From positions 96,777-160,776 of the forward strand of contig JBMNCQ010000083.1 in NCBI GenBank assembly GCA_049366715.1: a stretch of 64,000 nucleotides of DNA. Reading direction: 5' to 3'. A program made the translations under genes and the position numbers. Every line of letters begins with the position of its first letter. Within the stretch, counting starts at the first letter, position 1. Below the pieces are notes generated by a model. It saw only the letters and a list, made by a program, of their open reading frames with translations, ran no database searches and had not been told where the DNA came from. Below are positions 27,838 to 35,603 of the stretch, in pieces. The stretch comes from JBMNCQ01 sp049366715 (GTDB lineage: Bacteria > Bacillota > Peptococcia > Peptococcales > BICA1-8).

Positions 27838-28452
27838 GTGGAGTTTGAGGATCTTAATAGTTTACAAAAGGATGCACTGCGAGAAATAGGGAATATCGGT
27901 GCAGGAAATGCCGCAACGGCACTTTCCACAATGCTGAATAAAAAGATCAATATGTCGGTACCAAATATCTTTATTTTACCGTTTCCCCAGGTAGTTGAAA
28001 TGATGGGAGGCGCTGAGACCTTAGTTGCCGGCGGCTATTTGCAGGTTGACGGAAGAGCTCCCATGAGCATTCTTTTTGTCATGCCGGAAGAAAGTCTTAA
28101 GCTATTTCTGAGTATTCTGGTCGGAAAAGCAGAGAGTAAAGAAGTTAATTTAGATGATATGGATATATCTGCCTTAAAAGAAGTAACGAATATTCTCGCA
28201 GGTTCCTACCTGACTGCTTTGAGCAGTTTTACAAACATCGAGTTTAATGCTTCCGTGCCTGCCCTGGCTTTTGATATGGCCGGTGCTATTTTAGGTAATG
28301 TACTGCAATTATATGGTGAGGTTAGTGATTATGCATTAGTGATTGAGAGTGTTTTTTTGGAAGAAGAACGGGAAGTTAAGGGTCATTTCTTCCTGCTGCC
28401 TGAGCCCGGATCTCTGGAAATTATGCTTACGGAATTGGGAGTTGTTTTTTGA
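27838..28452 (+). CDS. cheC: CheY-P phosphatase CheC
   Basis: Dephosphorylates CheY-P and, bound to CheD, participates in adaptation. Two active-site helices are visible: LREIGNIGAGNAATALS (about 12-28) and LKEVTNILAGSYLTALS (about 113-129), both with the Glu/Asn pair. I chose GTG 27838, placed by AAGGGGGGAAG, over an upstream in-frame TTG at 27817; this gives 204 residues, like B. subtilis CheC. The stop shares a base with the cheD start. Confidence 0.94.
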   Translation: MEFEDLNSLQKDALREIGNIGAGNAATALSTMLNKKINMSVPNIFILPFPQVVEMMGGAETLVAGGYLQVDGRAPMSILFVMPEESLKLFLSILVGKAESKEVNLDDMDISALKEVTNILAGSYLTALSSFTNIEFNASVPALAFDMAGAILGNVLQLYGEVSDYALVIESVFLEEEREVKGHFFLLPEPGSLEIMLTELGVVF

Positions 28453-28934
28453 TGGAAAATATTAAAGTCGGCATGGCTGATTGGGCAGTTTGCAAAGCAC
28501 CTCAAAAGTTAGTCACAACAGGATTGGGGTCTTGTGTCGGAATTTGTTTAGCGGATTCGTTAATAAAAATTTGCGGACTGGCTCACATCATGCTTCCTGA
28601 TAGTGCTCAAGCCAGGAATAACCAAAACCGAGCGAAATATGCCGATACGGCAATTACGGATATGATCGCCAAAATGGTTAGTTTGGGAGCCGATGAACAT
28701 AGGATAACTGCTAAAATTGCCGGCGGGGCTCAAATGTTTAATTTTGCCGGAACCAGCAGCATCATGAGAATCGGTGAGCGAAATGTCGAGGCTGTAAAAA
28801 CAAAATTATCGTCCCATAAAATTAAGATTATTGCCGAAGATACCGGCGGTAATTTTGGCAGAACAATAACTTTTAATCCTGATAATGGGGAACTGCATAT
28901 TAAAACCATTAATAAAGGCGAAAAGATTGTCTGA
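28452..28934 (+). CDS. cheD: Chemoreceptor glutamine deamidase CheD
   Basis: Deamidates receptor glutamines and is regulated by CheC. The catalytic Cys lies in TTGLGSCVGI (about residue 27) and the catalytic His in LAHIMLP. It has 160 residues starting at ATG 28452. The cheC-cheD-sigD order matches B. subtilis. Conservation of the pair implies the cell has chemoreceptors and a CheA encoded elsewhere. Confidence 0.95.
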   Translation: MENIKVGMADWAVCKAPQKLVTTGLGSCVGICLADSLIKICGLAHIMLPDSAQARNNQNRAKYADTAITDMIAKMVSLGADEHRITAKIAGGAQMFNFAGTSSIMRIGERNVEAVKTKLSSHKIKIIAEDTGGNFGRTITFNPDNGELHIKTINKGEKIV

Positions 28935-28952
28935 GCGGTCAGGAGTGGTGAC

Positions 28953-29708
28953 ATGGAAGCGAAAAGGGAGTTATGGCAGAATTATTATTTAAATCCCACT
29001 TTAGAAAATAGAGATAAACTCATTACGAAATATGCACCACTGATAAATTATTGCGCGCAAAGAATTTACCAAGGTTTACCGAATACTGTGGATTTTGATG
29101 ATTTGATTTCATATGGTTCTTTTGGGTTAATGGATGCCATAAATCGATTTGACCTTAAGCTCAATAATAGTTTTGAAAGATACGCAATTCTCAGAATTAG
29201 AGGTGCGATTATCGACGGGTTAAGAAAGATGGATTGGGCTCCTCAATCTATTAGGCGGAAAGCCAAGGAAATTGAAAAGGCGTTTACTATTCTTGAACAA
29301 CAGCTCGGAAGAATCCCTACTGAAATGGAAGCAGCTCTTTTTTTAGGAATAACGGAGGAAGAATTGGCAAAGCAACTTCAAGACATAGGATATCTATCTA
29401 TTGTTTCTTTGGAACAGCCTATAGATAATGAAAATAGTAATATACTCACTTTATCGGACCTGATTATCGATCAGAAAAGCCCTGATCCTCTCCAAGAGAT
29501 TGAATTGACAGAAATGAAAAACAGCTTAGCATCTGCAATCAAGGATTTAAATGAAAAAGAAAAGTTAGTTATTACTTTGTTTTATTACGAAGAGCTAACT
29601 GTTAAAGAAATAAGTAAGATTTTAGAGCTTTCTGAAGGGAGAATCTCTCAGATCCATAAGAAAGCAATTTTAAAATTAAAAGGCAGGTTAAGCAAGTTAT
29701 ATGTTTAA
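28953..29708 (+). CDS. sigD: RNA polymerase sigma factor for flagellar genes (sigma-28, SigD/FliA)
   Basis: Directs transcription of late flagellar, chemotaxis and autolysin genes. The 251-residue protein shows region 2 (DFDDLISYGSFGLMDAINRF, then RIRGAIIDGLRKMDW, typical of FliA/WhiG sigma factors), region 3, and region 4 with a helix-turn-helix near the C-terminus (LTVKEISKILELSEGRISQI). ATG 28953 follows AGGAGTGGTG. It is placed late in the operon, so its level depends on transcription reaching this far. Confidence 0.96.
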   Translation: MEAKRELWQNYYLNPTLENRDKLITKYAPLINYCAQRIYQGLPNTVDFDDLISYGSFGLMDAINRFDLKLNNSFERYAILRIRGAIIDGLRKMDWAPQSIRRKAKEIEKAFTILEQQLGRIPTEMEAALFLGITEEELAKQLQDIGYLSIVSLEQPIDNENSNILTLSDLIIDQKSPDPLQEIELTEMKNSLASAIKDLNEKEKLVITLFYYEELTVKEISKILELSEGRISQIHKKAILKLKGRLSKLYV

Positions 29709-29733
29709 GTAATAATTAAATGGTGGTGGGAAT

Positions 29734-31368
29734 ATGGGCTTTTATAAATTAGAGAAACAGCCGGAAGGATTGTATCTTACCTTTACTAGTGACCAAAAGG
29801 GACTGACAGAAGAAAGAATTTTGCAGTTAATGTTAAAAGAACTGGAACTGCGGAATGTTAAAATTGATCCGGACGAGTTCAACGGCTGGTATCGGAAAAA
29901 ACAACAGGAGTCACTAAAAGTCGGGGACGGGCAAGGAAGTGACTTAAAAGCCAAATATGACATAAACATAAGTGCTGACTTGTTAACGGCCTATTTAACA
30001 ATTTTCCCTGCACTGGATGGGAAGCATAAACTTTCTTTGGCTGAGGTCAAGGCAGAATTAATTAATAAGGGTATTACTTTCGGAGTGGATGATGTCAAAA
30101 TAATGATTGCAATTGCAGAAAATAGTTGTGTAATTGATTTGCCTGTGGCTAAAGGGAGAGTAGCTGTCCCCGGAAATAATTCTGTAATTAATTATCATTT
30201 TCATGAAAAAGGGATTAATATCAAACCCCAGGAGCTGGAAAACGGTAATGTGGACTTTTACAATATTAGATTAATACAGAGTGTGGAGAAAGGACAGTTA
30301 CTGGTGGAAAAAATTCCGGCAACGAAAGGAATTCCGGGAATGACGGTAACGGGCAAAGAAATCCCGGCCCTAAACGGTAAGGACATAATTCTTCCTTTGG
30401 GGAAAAATTTAGTTGCTTCCGAAGATTATCTAAAGGGGTTCGCTGCTTGTGAAGGTCATGTAGTTATTGTGGACAGACGGGTATCTGTCTTACCTGTTTA
30501 TGAAGTTGACGGTGATGTGGATTTTTCTACAGGTAATATTGATTTTATAGGAAATGTCGTGGTAAAGGGTAATATTAAAGAAGGGTTTACCGTCAAGGCT
30601 AAAGGGGATATAGAGGTTTTTGGTACTGTGGAAGGCGGTAATATTTCATCTTCAGGAAATATCGTTATTAAAAAAGGCATCAGAGGCCTAAAGAAAAGCT
30701 TAATCGAAGCAGTGGGAAGTATCTATAGTAATTTTATTGAATATGCCAATGTTACGGCAGGGGGAGATTTGATTGTTAATGAAGCCATCATGCACAGTAC
30801 GATTAATGCCGGTCTGACTATCCAGGTGGGAGGACGTAAAGGTCTGGTAGTGGGAGGCACCTGTAGAGCAGGTAATGCCCTTATTTGTAAAAATATCGGT
30901 TCTAATCTGGCCACAATAACTACTGTGGAAGTGGGTATTAAACCGGAATTACGCATGCAATTCTTAGATGTAACAAAGAATCTGGCGCAGCTCCGGGAGA
31001 ATCTTGACAAAACCACCAAAGGGATCAGGCTTTTGCGGGAGTTAAAAGAGAGACACTCTCGTCTTCCGTCTGATAAAGAAATACTTTTGACAAAATTGCT
31101 GGGGATCAAGAAACAATTGGATACACAACAGGAAGATCTTACCTTACATAAAATGGAATTGGAAACGCAAATCAAAGAGCTTGAGGACGGCTTTATTAAG
31201 ATTTCCGGTGTCATCAATTGCGGGGTAAATGTTACCATCGGCAGGGCCTACAAACAGTTTACTTATGAAATGTATAAAGTGATGCTCAGACAAAAGGGAG
31301 TTGACATAAGCATATCACCGTTGGAGGAAGCTAAAGAGGGGGCGAAACCATGTCCTTCAAAGCAATAG
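29734..31368 (+). CDS. FapA-like protein (DUF342 family)
   Basis: A 544-residue cytoplasmic protein of the FapA/DUF342 family. It has an N-terminal conserved domain, a central beta-helix-like repeat region (DGDVDFSTGNIDFIGNVVVK and several Gly/Val/Ile repeats, about 250-400), and a C-terminal coiled coil (about 405-490). Homologues lie after sigD in Clostridia flagellar operons; Vibrio FapA affects polar flagellum formation through glucose signalling. The specific role here is unknown. It overlaps the next gene by 19 bases. Confidence 0.82.
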   Translation: MGFYKLEKQPEGLYLTFTSDQKGLTEERILQLMLKELELRNVKIDPDEFNGWYRKKQQESLKVGDGQGSDLKAKYDINISADLLTAYLTIFPALDGKHKLSLAEVKAELINKGITFGVDDVKIMIAIAENSCVIDLPVAKGRVAVPGNNSVINYHFHEKGINIKPQELENGNVDFYNIRLIQSVEKGQLLVEKIPATKGIPGMTVTGKEIPALNGKDIILPLGKNLVASEDYLKGFAACEGHVVIVDRRVSVLPVYEVDGDVDFSTGNIDFIGNVVVKGNIKEGFTVKAKGDIEVFGTVEGGNISSSGNIVIKKGIRGLKKSLIEAVGSIYSNFIEYANVTAGGDLIVNEAIMHSTINAGLTIQVGGRKGLVVGGTCRAGNALICKNIGSNLATITTVEVGIKPELRMQFLDVTKNLAQLRENLDKTTKGIRLLRELKERHSRLPSDKEILLTKLLGIKKQLDTQQEDLTLHKMELETQIKELEDGFIKISGVINCGVNVTIGRAYKQFTYEMYKVMLRQKGVDISISPLEEAKEGAKPCPSKQ

Positions 31369-31667
31369 ACTTGCAGGTTATGATCCAAAGAAGTCATGAT
31401 GTGGGTAAAGTTAAACAAGCCCAGTTACAGCAAGGGCAAAATCAAGATTATAATAACGCGGTTCAGCTTAAAGAGCAATTTAATGTTCAAGAAAATTCGG
31501 TAAATAAAATGGATTATATGATTAACGATACGATTCGAGATGATAAAAAAAATAAGCAGGAAAAATCGGCGGGAAACGGTAGTTCAGGTGATGATGAAGA
31601 GGAAACTGCCGAACAGGATACTCTAGTTCCTAAGCTTATTGGTAATAATCTTGATATAATGATATAG
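31350..31667 (+). CDS. Small hydrophilic flagellar-operon protein, function unknown
   Basis: A 105-residue, very polar protein with no membrane helix. The N-terminal half (MSFKAIDLQVMIQRSHDVGK, then Gln-rich) looks helical; the middle is Lys/Asp/Glu-rich and probably disordered. I do not recognise a domain. It overlaps the FapA-like gene and is followed by the SwrB-like gene at the end of the operon, so a role in regulation or flagellar number is possible, but that is inference from position only. It uses ATG 31350. Confidence 0.65.
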   Translation: MSFKAIDLQVMIQRSHDVGKVKQAQLQQGQNQDYNNAVQLKEQFNVQENSVNKMDYMINDTIRDDKKNKQEKSAGNGSSGDDEEETAEQDTLVPKLIGNNLDIMI

Positions 31668-31676
31668 GTGAACAAA

Positions 31677-32123
31677 ATGATTAATTTTTTTGCAGGTATT
31701 ATTACGGCAATTTTCATAATGTGGCTCTTAGCCAGGTCATTCAAGAAAAATCTTCAGGAGGATTTGGCAGAGGCTAAACATATCCGGGCTGATTTAGAAA
31801 AACTTTATCAGGAGTATCTGAAAGTTAGTGAAGAAATAACCCGGAATTTAGCTGCCGGAATCAAAGAAAATCAGGAGATTATAGAAGAGAATAACACGTT
31901 TGAAGCAGGCGGTTTCCCTGATTATCATAATGAAAAAGAGGAATACTCTAAAAATAACAATACCGCCGTAATCAAAAAAAATGTTGTCCGGAAGCCGGGC
32001 TCCTTAAGACAGCAAGATATTGTGGAACTTTCCGAAGCAGGTTATTCCGTTAAAGAAATTTCCGAAAGATTTGGAGTAGAACAAGACCAGGTTTCCATGG
32101 TACTGCAGTTATATCGTAATTAG
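31677..32123 (+). CDS. SwrB-like membrane protein with C-terminal helix-turn-helix (DUF6115 type)
   Basis: A 148-residue last gene of the operon. There is an N-terminal membrane helix (about 1-18), a short coiled coil (about 22-60), an acidic spacer, and a C-terminal helix-turn-helix-like segment (LRQQDIVELSEAGYSVKEIS, about 106-125). B. subtilis SwrB (YlxL) holds the same operon position and activates FliM/FliG and export. The helix-turn-helix is like those of DUF6115 proteins. ATG 31677 is preferred because AGGTGA lies five bases upstream; the GTG at 31668 is possible. Confidence 0.72.
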   Translation: MINFFAGIITAIFIMWLLARSFKKNLQEDLAEAKHIRADLEKLYQEYLKVSEEITRNLAAGIKENQEIIEENNTFEAGGFPDYHNEKEEYSKNNNTAVIKKNVVRKPGSLRQQDIVELSEAGYSVKEISERFGVEQDQVSMVLQLYRN

Positions 32124-32163
32124 ACTAAATCAGTGTTAACAGATTTCTGATTTAGTCATTTTG
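32123..32163 (+). terminator. Terminator at the end of the fla/che operon
   Basis: GACTAAATCAG (32123-32133) pairs perfectly with CTGATTTAGTC (32147-32157), followed by ATTTTG. The stem starts in the stop codon of the SwrB-like gene. It marks the end of a transcription unit of nearly 30 kb. Confidence 0.8.
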
Positions 32164-32232
32164 CTTTGTAAACTTTTTATCTGGATCAGCCAATATTTTT
32201 TACTTTTAGCAAGGGATTCTTTGGCAAAGATA

Positions 32233-32261
32233 TTGCTTATTGATTTATTCTATGTTAAAAT
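32233..32261 (+). promoter_or_regulatory. Candidate sigma-A promoter of rpsB
   Basis: TTGCTT (32233-32238), 17 bases, TAAAAT (32256-32261), with an extended -10 TG two bases before the hexamer. Transcription would begin near 32268, giving a leader of about 110 bases before rpsB. Confidence 0.6.
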
Positions 32262-32267
32262 ACTCTC

Positions 32268-32376
32268 TGGTGTGATTACACACGTCTTTGGACTTGTTTT
32301 AGGGTGCCGCTCAAGGTCTAAAACAGGGTTGAAGAAGGCGGAGGGAAAAAACCAAGGGGAAAGGAGGTGCCAAGGA
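32268..32376 (+). promoter_or_regulatory. Structured 5' leader of rpsB (possible S2 autoregulation site)
   Basis: The untranslated leader contains a 10-bp stem, CTTGTTTTAG (32293-32302) with CTAAAACAGG (32318-32327), one G-U pair, and a 15-base loop rich in GC. There is no U-run after it, so it is not a terminator; the ribosome site AAAGGAGGTG is about 35 bases downstream. S2 represses its own mRNA in other bacteria. Whether this element binds S2 is not shown by the sequence. Confidence 0.5.
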
Positions 32377-33084
32377 ATGGCTGTTATCTCCATGAAACAA
32401 TTATTAGAAGCAGGTGTGCATTTTGGACACCAAACCCGAAGATGGAATCCTAAAATGGCTCCATATATATTTGCTGAACGCAATGGAATCTATATCATAG
32501 ATTTACAGAAAACAGTGAAAAAAGTAGTTGAAGCTTATGACTTTATTAGACAAATAGGATCGGAAGGAAAGCCAATTCTTTTTGTCGGGACAAAGAAACA
32601 AGCTCAGGAAACTGTAAAAGAAGAGGCAATTAGATGTGGAGAATATTTTGTTAATGAAAGATGGTTAGGTGGAATGTTAACCAACTACCAGACCATCAAA
32701 AAGCGGATTGACCGGTTATTCGAACTGGAAAAAATGGAAGAAGACGGAACAATGTCCGTTTTGCCTAAAAAAGAAGTAATAAAATTAAGAGGCGAAAAAG
32801 AGCGTTTAGAAAGATTCTTGGGTGGTATAAAAAATATGCCGGAACTGCCCGGTGTAATTTTTGTAATAGACCCCAGAAAAGAACGTATTGCAATTGCCGA
32901 AGCGAAAAGATTAGGCATTCCTGTTGTTGCTATTGTGGATACTAACTGTGATCCGGATGAAATTGATTATGTTATTCCAGGCAATGACGATGCCATCAGG
33001 GCTGTTAAATTATTAACTTCTGTTGTTGCCGATGCCGTATTAGAGGCTAAACAAGGCAGTACAACTGCAGTATCTGAAGAATAA
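32377..33084 (+). CDS. rpsB: 30S ribosomal protein S2
   Basis: Small-subunit protein that binds late in 30S assembly at the head-body junction. It has 235 residues with the family signatures MKQLLEAGVHFGHQTRRWNP at the N-terminus, PILFVGTKKQAQ and PGVIFVIDPRKERIA. ATG 32377 follows AAAGGAGGTG; the frame stays open upstream to 32161 but that extension runs through the promoter and leader and is not coding. It is separated from tsf by a strong terminator. Confidence 0.97.
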   Translation: MAVISMKQLLEAGVHFGHQTRRWNPKMAPYIFAERNGIYIIDLQKTVKKVVEAYDFIRQIGSEGKPILFVGTKKQAQETVKEEAIRCGEYFVNERWLGGMLTNYQTIKKRIDRLFELEKMEEDGTMSVLPKKEVIKLRGEKERLERFLGGIKNMPELPGVIFVIDPRKERIAIAEAKRLGIPVVAIVDTNCDPDEIDYVIPGNDDAIRAVKLLTSVVADAVLEAKQGSTTAVSEE

Positions 33085-33091
33085 ATTAAAC

Positions 33092-33146
33092 AAAGGGGTA
33101 ACCAAATGGGGATAGGGACCCCAGTTGTGGCTACCCTTTTTTTTAT
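33092..33146 (+). terminator. Rho-independent terminator between rpsB and tsf
   Basis: A long hairpin: GGGTAACCA (33096-33104) pairs with TGGCTACCC (33128-33136) with one internal mismatch, and TGGGG inside pairs with CCCCA; it is followed by eight T residues (33137-33144). This is the strongest terminator in the window and separates two genes that many bacteria co-transcribe. Confidence 0.85.
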
Positions 33147-33170
33147 CTAATGATTTTTAAGTTTATCATA

Positions 33171-33200
33171 TTTACATATTTTGGTTATCCTATCTATTAA
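33171..33200 (+). promoter_or_regulatory. Possible sigma-A promoter of tsf
   Basis: TTTACA (33171-33176), 18 bases, TATTAA (33195-33200). It is only a moderate match, but a promoter is expected between the rpsB terminator and tsf. The ribosome site lies about 13 bases downstream of the -10. Confidence 0.35.
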
Positions 33201-33227
33201 AAGATAGATTATAAAGGAGGTATATTG

Positions 33228-33881
33228 ATGACGATTTCAGCTGCAATGGTTAAGGAATTGAGAGAAGCGACCGGGGCAGGAATGATGGATTGCAAAAAAG
33301 CCTTAATTGAAACAGACGGCAATCTTGAAAAAGCGAGCGAATATTTAAGGGAAAAAGGGCTGGCGGCGGCTGCCAAAAAAGCTGGTAGAGTGGCTGCAGA
33401 GGGTGCTGTTACTTCTTATATACATATGGGCGGTAAAATCGGGGTGTTAGTTGAAGTAAATTGTGAGACTGATTTTGTAGCTAAAACAGAGAAATTCCAA
33501 GAATTGGCAAAAAATATTGCAATGCAAATTGCTGCCAGTAAGCCTGAATATGTAAAAAAAGAGGAAGTGCCTCAGGAAGTCATTCAAAAAGAAAAAGAAA
33601 TTTTAAAAGCCCAGGCTTTAAATGAAGGAAAACCGGCCAATATCGTTGATAAAATGGTTGAAGGCCGTATTGAAAAATATTATAAAGAGGTTTGTCTGTT
33701 AGAGCAGCCCTTTATAAAAGACAGTGATAAAGCTGTGAGTCAGGTCATCACGGAAGCTATTGCTGAAATTGGAGAAAATATCAGTGTCCGCAGGTTTGTA
33801 CGTTACGAACTGGGCGAAGGAATTGAAAAGAAAAAAGAAGATTTTGCTGCGGAAGTTATGGCGGAGGTTAATAAAAAATAA
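33228..33881 (+). CDS. tsf: Translation elongation factor Ts
   Basis: Nucleotide exchange factor that recycles EF-Tu-GDP to the GTP form. The 217 residues include the N-terminal UBA-like domain (VKELREATGAGMMDCKKAL) and the core with GVLVEVNCETDFVA, the EF-Tu-binding signature. It is shorter than the E. coli protein, as is normal in Clostridia. ATG 33228 is seven bases from AAAGGAGG; the TTG one codon earlier is less likely. It ends before a terminator. Confidence 0.97.
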   Translation: MTISAAMVKELREATGAGMMDCKKALIETDGNLEKASEYLREKGLAAAAKKAGRVAAEGAVTSYIHMGGKIGVLVEVNCETDFVAKTEKFQELAKNIAMQIAASKPEYVKKEEVPQEVIQKEKEILKAQALNEGKPANIVDKMVEGRIEKYYKEVCLLEQPFIKDSDKAVSQVITEAIAEIGENISVRRFVRYELGEGIEKKKEDFAAEVMAEVNKK

Positions 33882-33887
33882 CCACAA

Positions 33888-33914
33888 GGAGAACACATTG
33901 TGTTCTCTTTTTTA
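33888..33914 (+). terminator. Terminator after tsf
   Basis: GAGAACACA (33889-33897) pairs with TGTGTTCTC (33899-33907), followed by six T residues. The base loop is very short, so the pairs next to it are probably open. It separates tsf from pyrH. Confidence 0.8.
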
Positions 33915-33971
33915 GAAAACGAAAAAGGAATTATATTTACGATGTAGAAAATAATAGACTGGAGGTAATAT

Positions 33972-34706
33972 GTGGTTATGGACCAGCCTAAATACAAAAG
34001 GGTTATTGTCAAACTTAGCGGAGAAGCGTTAGCGGGGAATTTGGGTTACGGACTTAATCAAGAAATTTTAAGCAGTATCGCAGTCCAAATTTCTGAGATT
34101 GTTGACCTGGGGGTACAGGTTGCCGTAGTTGTAGGCGGTGGTAATATCTGGCGTGGGGTAGCAGGCAGTTCGAAAGGAATGGATAGGGCAACTGCAGATT
34201 ACATGGGGATGTTAGCTACTGTTATCAATTCCCTTGCCCTGCAAGATGCCCTTGAAAACCATGGAGTTGTTACCAGGGTACAAACTGCGATAGAGATGCG
34301 ACAAATTGCCGAGCCTTATATTAGAAGAAGGGCAATTCGTCATTTAGAAAAAAGCAGAGTTGTAATTTTTGCTGCCGGGACAGGAAACCCATATTTCTCT
34401 ACAGATACTACCGCAGCTTTGCGGGCTGCCGAAATTGAGGCGGAAGTTATCCTCATGGCGAAAAAGGTTGATGGTGTGTATGACGCTGACCCGGTTACAA
34501 ATCCAGGTGCAAAGAAATTTTCCGATTTAGGCTATATAGATGTATTGAATAAAGGGTTGGGTGTTATGGATTCAACTGCAGCATCCCTTTGTATGGATAA
34601 TAGCATTCCGATCATTGTGTTTAGCATAAATGATGCCGGTAATATTAAGAAAGTCGTCTTAGGTGAAAATATAGGAACTTTTGTAGGGAGGGAGAAAAAT
34701 GATTGA
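33972..34706 (+). CDS. pyrH: UMP kinase
   Basis: Phosphorylates UMP to UDP with ATP in pyrimidine nucleotide synthesis; a hexameric amino-acid-kinase fold enzyme. The 244-residue product shows KRVIVKLSGEAL at the N-terminus, VAVVVGGGNIWRG, and FAAGTGNPYFSTDTTAALRA. GTG 33972 is six bases from GGAGG; ATG 33978 (two codons later) is an alternative. It overlaps frr by eight bases, the conserved pyrH-frr pair. Confidence 0.96.
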   Translation: MVMDQPKYKRVIVKLSGEALAGNLGYGLNQEILSSIAVQISEIVDLGVQVAVVVGGGNIWRGVAGSSKGMDRATADYMGMLATVINSLALQDALENHGVVTRVQTAIEMRQIAEPYIRRRAIRHLEKSRVVIFAAGTGNPYFSTDTTAALRAAEIEAEVILMAKKVDGVYDADPVTNPGAKKFSDLGYIDVLNKGLGVMDSTAASLCMDNSIPIIVFSINDAGNIKKVVLGENIGTFVGREKND

Positions 34707-35256
34707 TGAGATTTTAATGGACTCTGAAGATAGGATGCAGAAAACGATTGATGTTCTACGGAAAGACTTTGCCAGTCTGCGGGCCGGCAGAGCAAATCCT
34801 GCCATTTTAGACAAGGTGCAGGTTGATTATTATGGGGTTCCAACCCCCATAAACCAGATGGCCAATGTTTCCGCTCCGGAACCAAGATTATTAATGATTC
34901 AGCCCTGGGATAAAAGCATTATCCCCAATATCGAGAAAGCCATCCTTAAGTCGGACCTAGGCTTGAATCCTGCCGGTGACGGAACTGTCATCAGGATTGC
35001 GATCCCTCAGTTAACTCAGGAGCGCAGAAAAGAATTGGTTAAAATGATTAAGAAAAAGGGCGAAGAAGCAAAAGTCGGCATTAGAAATATCCGGAGAGAT
35101 GCCAATGACGATATCAAGTCCTTAGAAAAGAGCAAAGACATTTCCGAGGACGAAGCCAAAAAAGCTCAGGATGATGTACAAAAGCTTACGGATAAGTATA
35201 TTGTTGAAGTTGATAAAGTTATGGATAATAAAGAACAAGAAATAATGGAGATATGA
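34699..35256 (+). CDS. frr: Ribosome recycling factor
   Basis: With EF-G splits the post-termination ribosome. The 185-residue protein has the three-helix domain I ends (LRKDFASLRAGRANPAILDK and IRRDANDDIKSLEKSKDISE) and the PINQMANVSAPEPRLLMIQP domain II segment. ATG 34699 lies in the end of pyrH behind GGGAGGGAG. Confidence 0.97.
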   Translation: MIDEILMDSEDRMQKTIDVLRKDFASLRAGRANPAILDKVQVDYYGVPTPINQMANVSAPEPRLLMIQPWDKSIIPNIEKAILKSDLGLNPAGDGTVIRIAIPQLTQERRKELVKMIKKKGEEAKVGIRNIRRDANDDIKSLEKSKDISEDEAKKAQDDVQKLTDKYIVEVDKVMDNKEQEIMEI

Positions 35257-35262
35257 TTTTTG

Positions 35263-35460
35263 ATGAAATTTGCTGAAGTTTTGCTCTTAGACTATTTTTT
35301 AGGAGAAAAAATATTAGCCGAAAAAGGGTATTTAATCGATAAGGTTACTTACTTGAATCAGCCGCCTGGTGTTGAGAGGATAGTAAGAATAAAAGAAAAA
35401 GCAGGCAAGTGTTTAGAGCTGTTGGTTATCTATCATCATGATTTAAATGTGGAGATCTAG
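35263..35460 (+). CDS. Small conserved-type protein after frr, function unknown
   Basis: A 65-residue protein, MKFAEVLLLDYFLGEKILAE at the N-terminus and a beta-rich C-terminal half (GVERIVRIKEKAGKCLELLV). There is no membrane helix or recognised motif. It begins at ATG 35263, six bases after the frr stop, and ends at a hairpin. Short proteins of unknown function occur at this place between frr and uppS in some Peptococcaceae; that comparison is from memory and not checked. It could be a small RNA-binding or regulatory protein but nothing shows it. Confidence 0.6.
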   Translation: MKFAEVLLLDYFLGEKILAEKGYLIDKVTYLNQPPGVERIVRIKEKAGKCLELLVIYHHDLNVEI

Positions 35461-35490
35461 GCTGCTTTGTACTAGAGCAGCCGGTTGTTT
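35460..35490 (+). terminator. Hairpin ending the pyrH-frr unit
   Basis: GGCTGCT (35460-35466) pairs with AGCAGCC (35476-35482), followed by GGTTGTTTTA. The T-run is interrupted, so termination may be partial. Confidence 0.5.
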
Positions 35491-35603
35491 TACTGATTAG
35501 GTAAAGAGATGGCTAAGACCTGGTAGTAAGGTAAAGCGGGCTTGTCGGAAATTGAAAAAATGCAGGCACTTTGTGTAAATTTACTTACCTTTTTGGATTT
35601 AAT
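35491..35603 (+). other. Non-coding segment between two terminators
   Basis: No open frame of convincing quality. GTAAGGTAAA (35527-35536) can pair with TTTACTTAC (35579-35587) with one bulged G, enclosing a region with GGGCTTG. Flanked by a hairpin on the left and a terminator on the right, it could be the body of a small RNA or a leader of uppS, or simply spacer. No promoter was identified. Confidence 0.3.

Noticed and set aside
30723..31238. Open frame of 171 codons on the minus strand inside the FapA-like gene
   Set aside because: Antisense to a continuous, well-supported gene; Ser/Cys-rich translation without motifs.
32161..32376. 72-codon N-terminal extension of rpsB
   Set aside because: It would run through the promoter and leader hairpin; the S2 family start and a strong ribosome site place the start at 32377.
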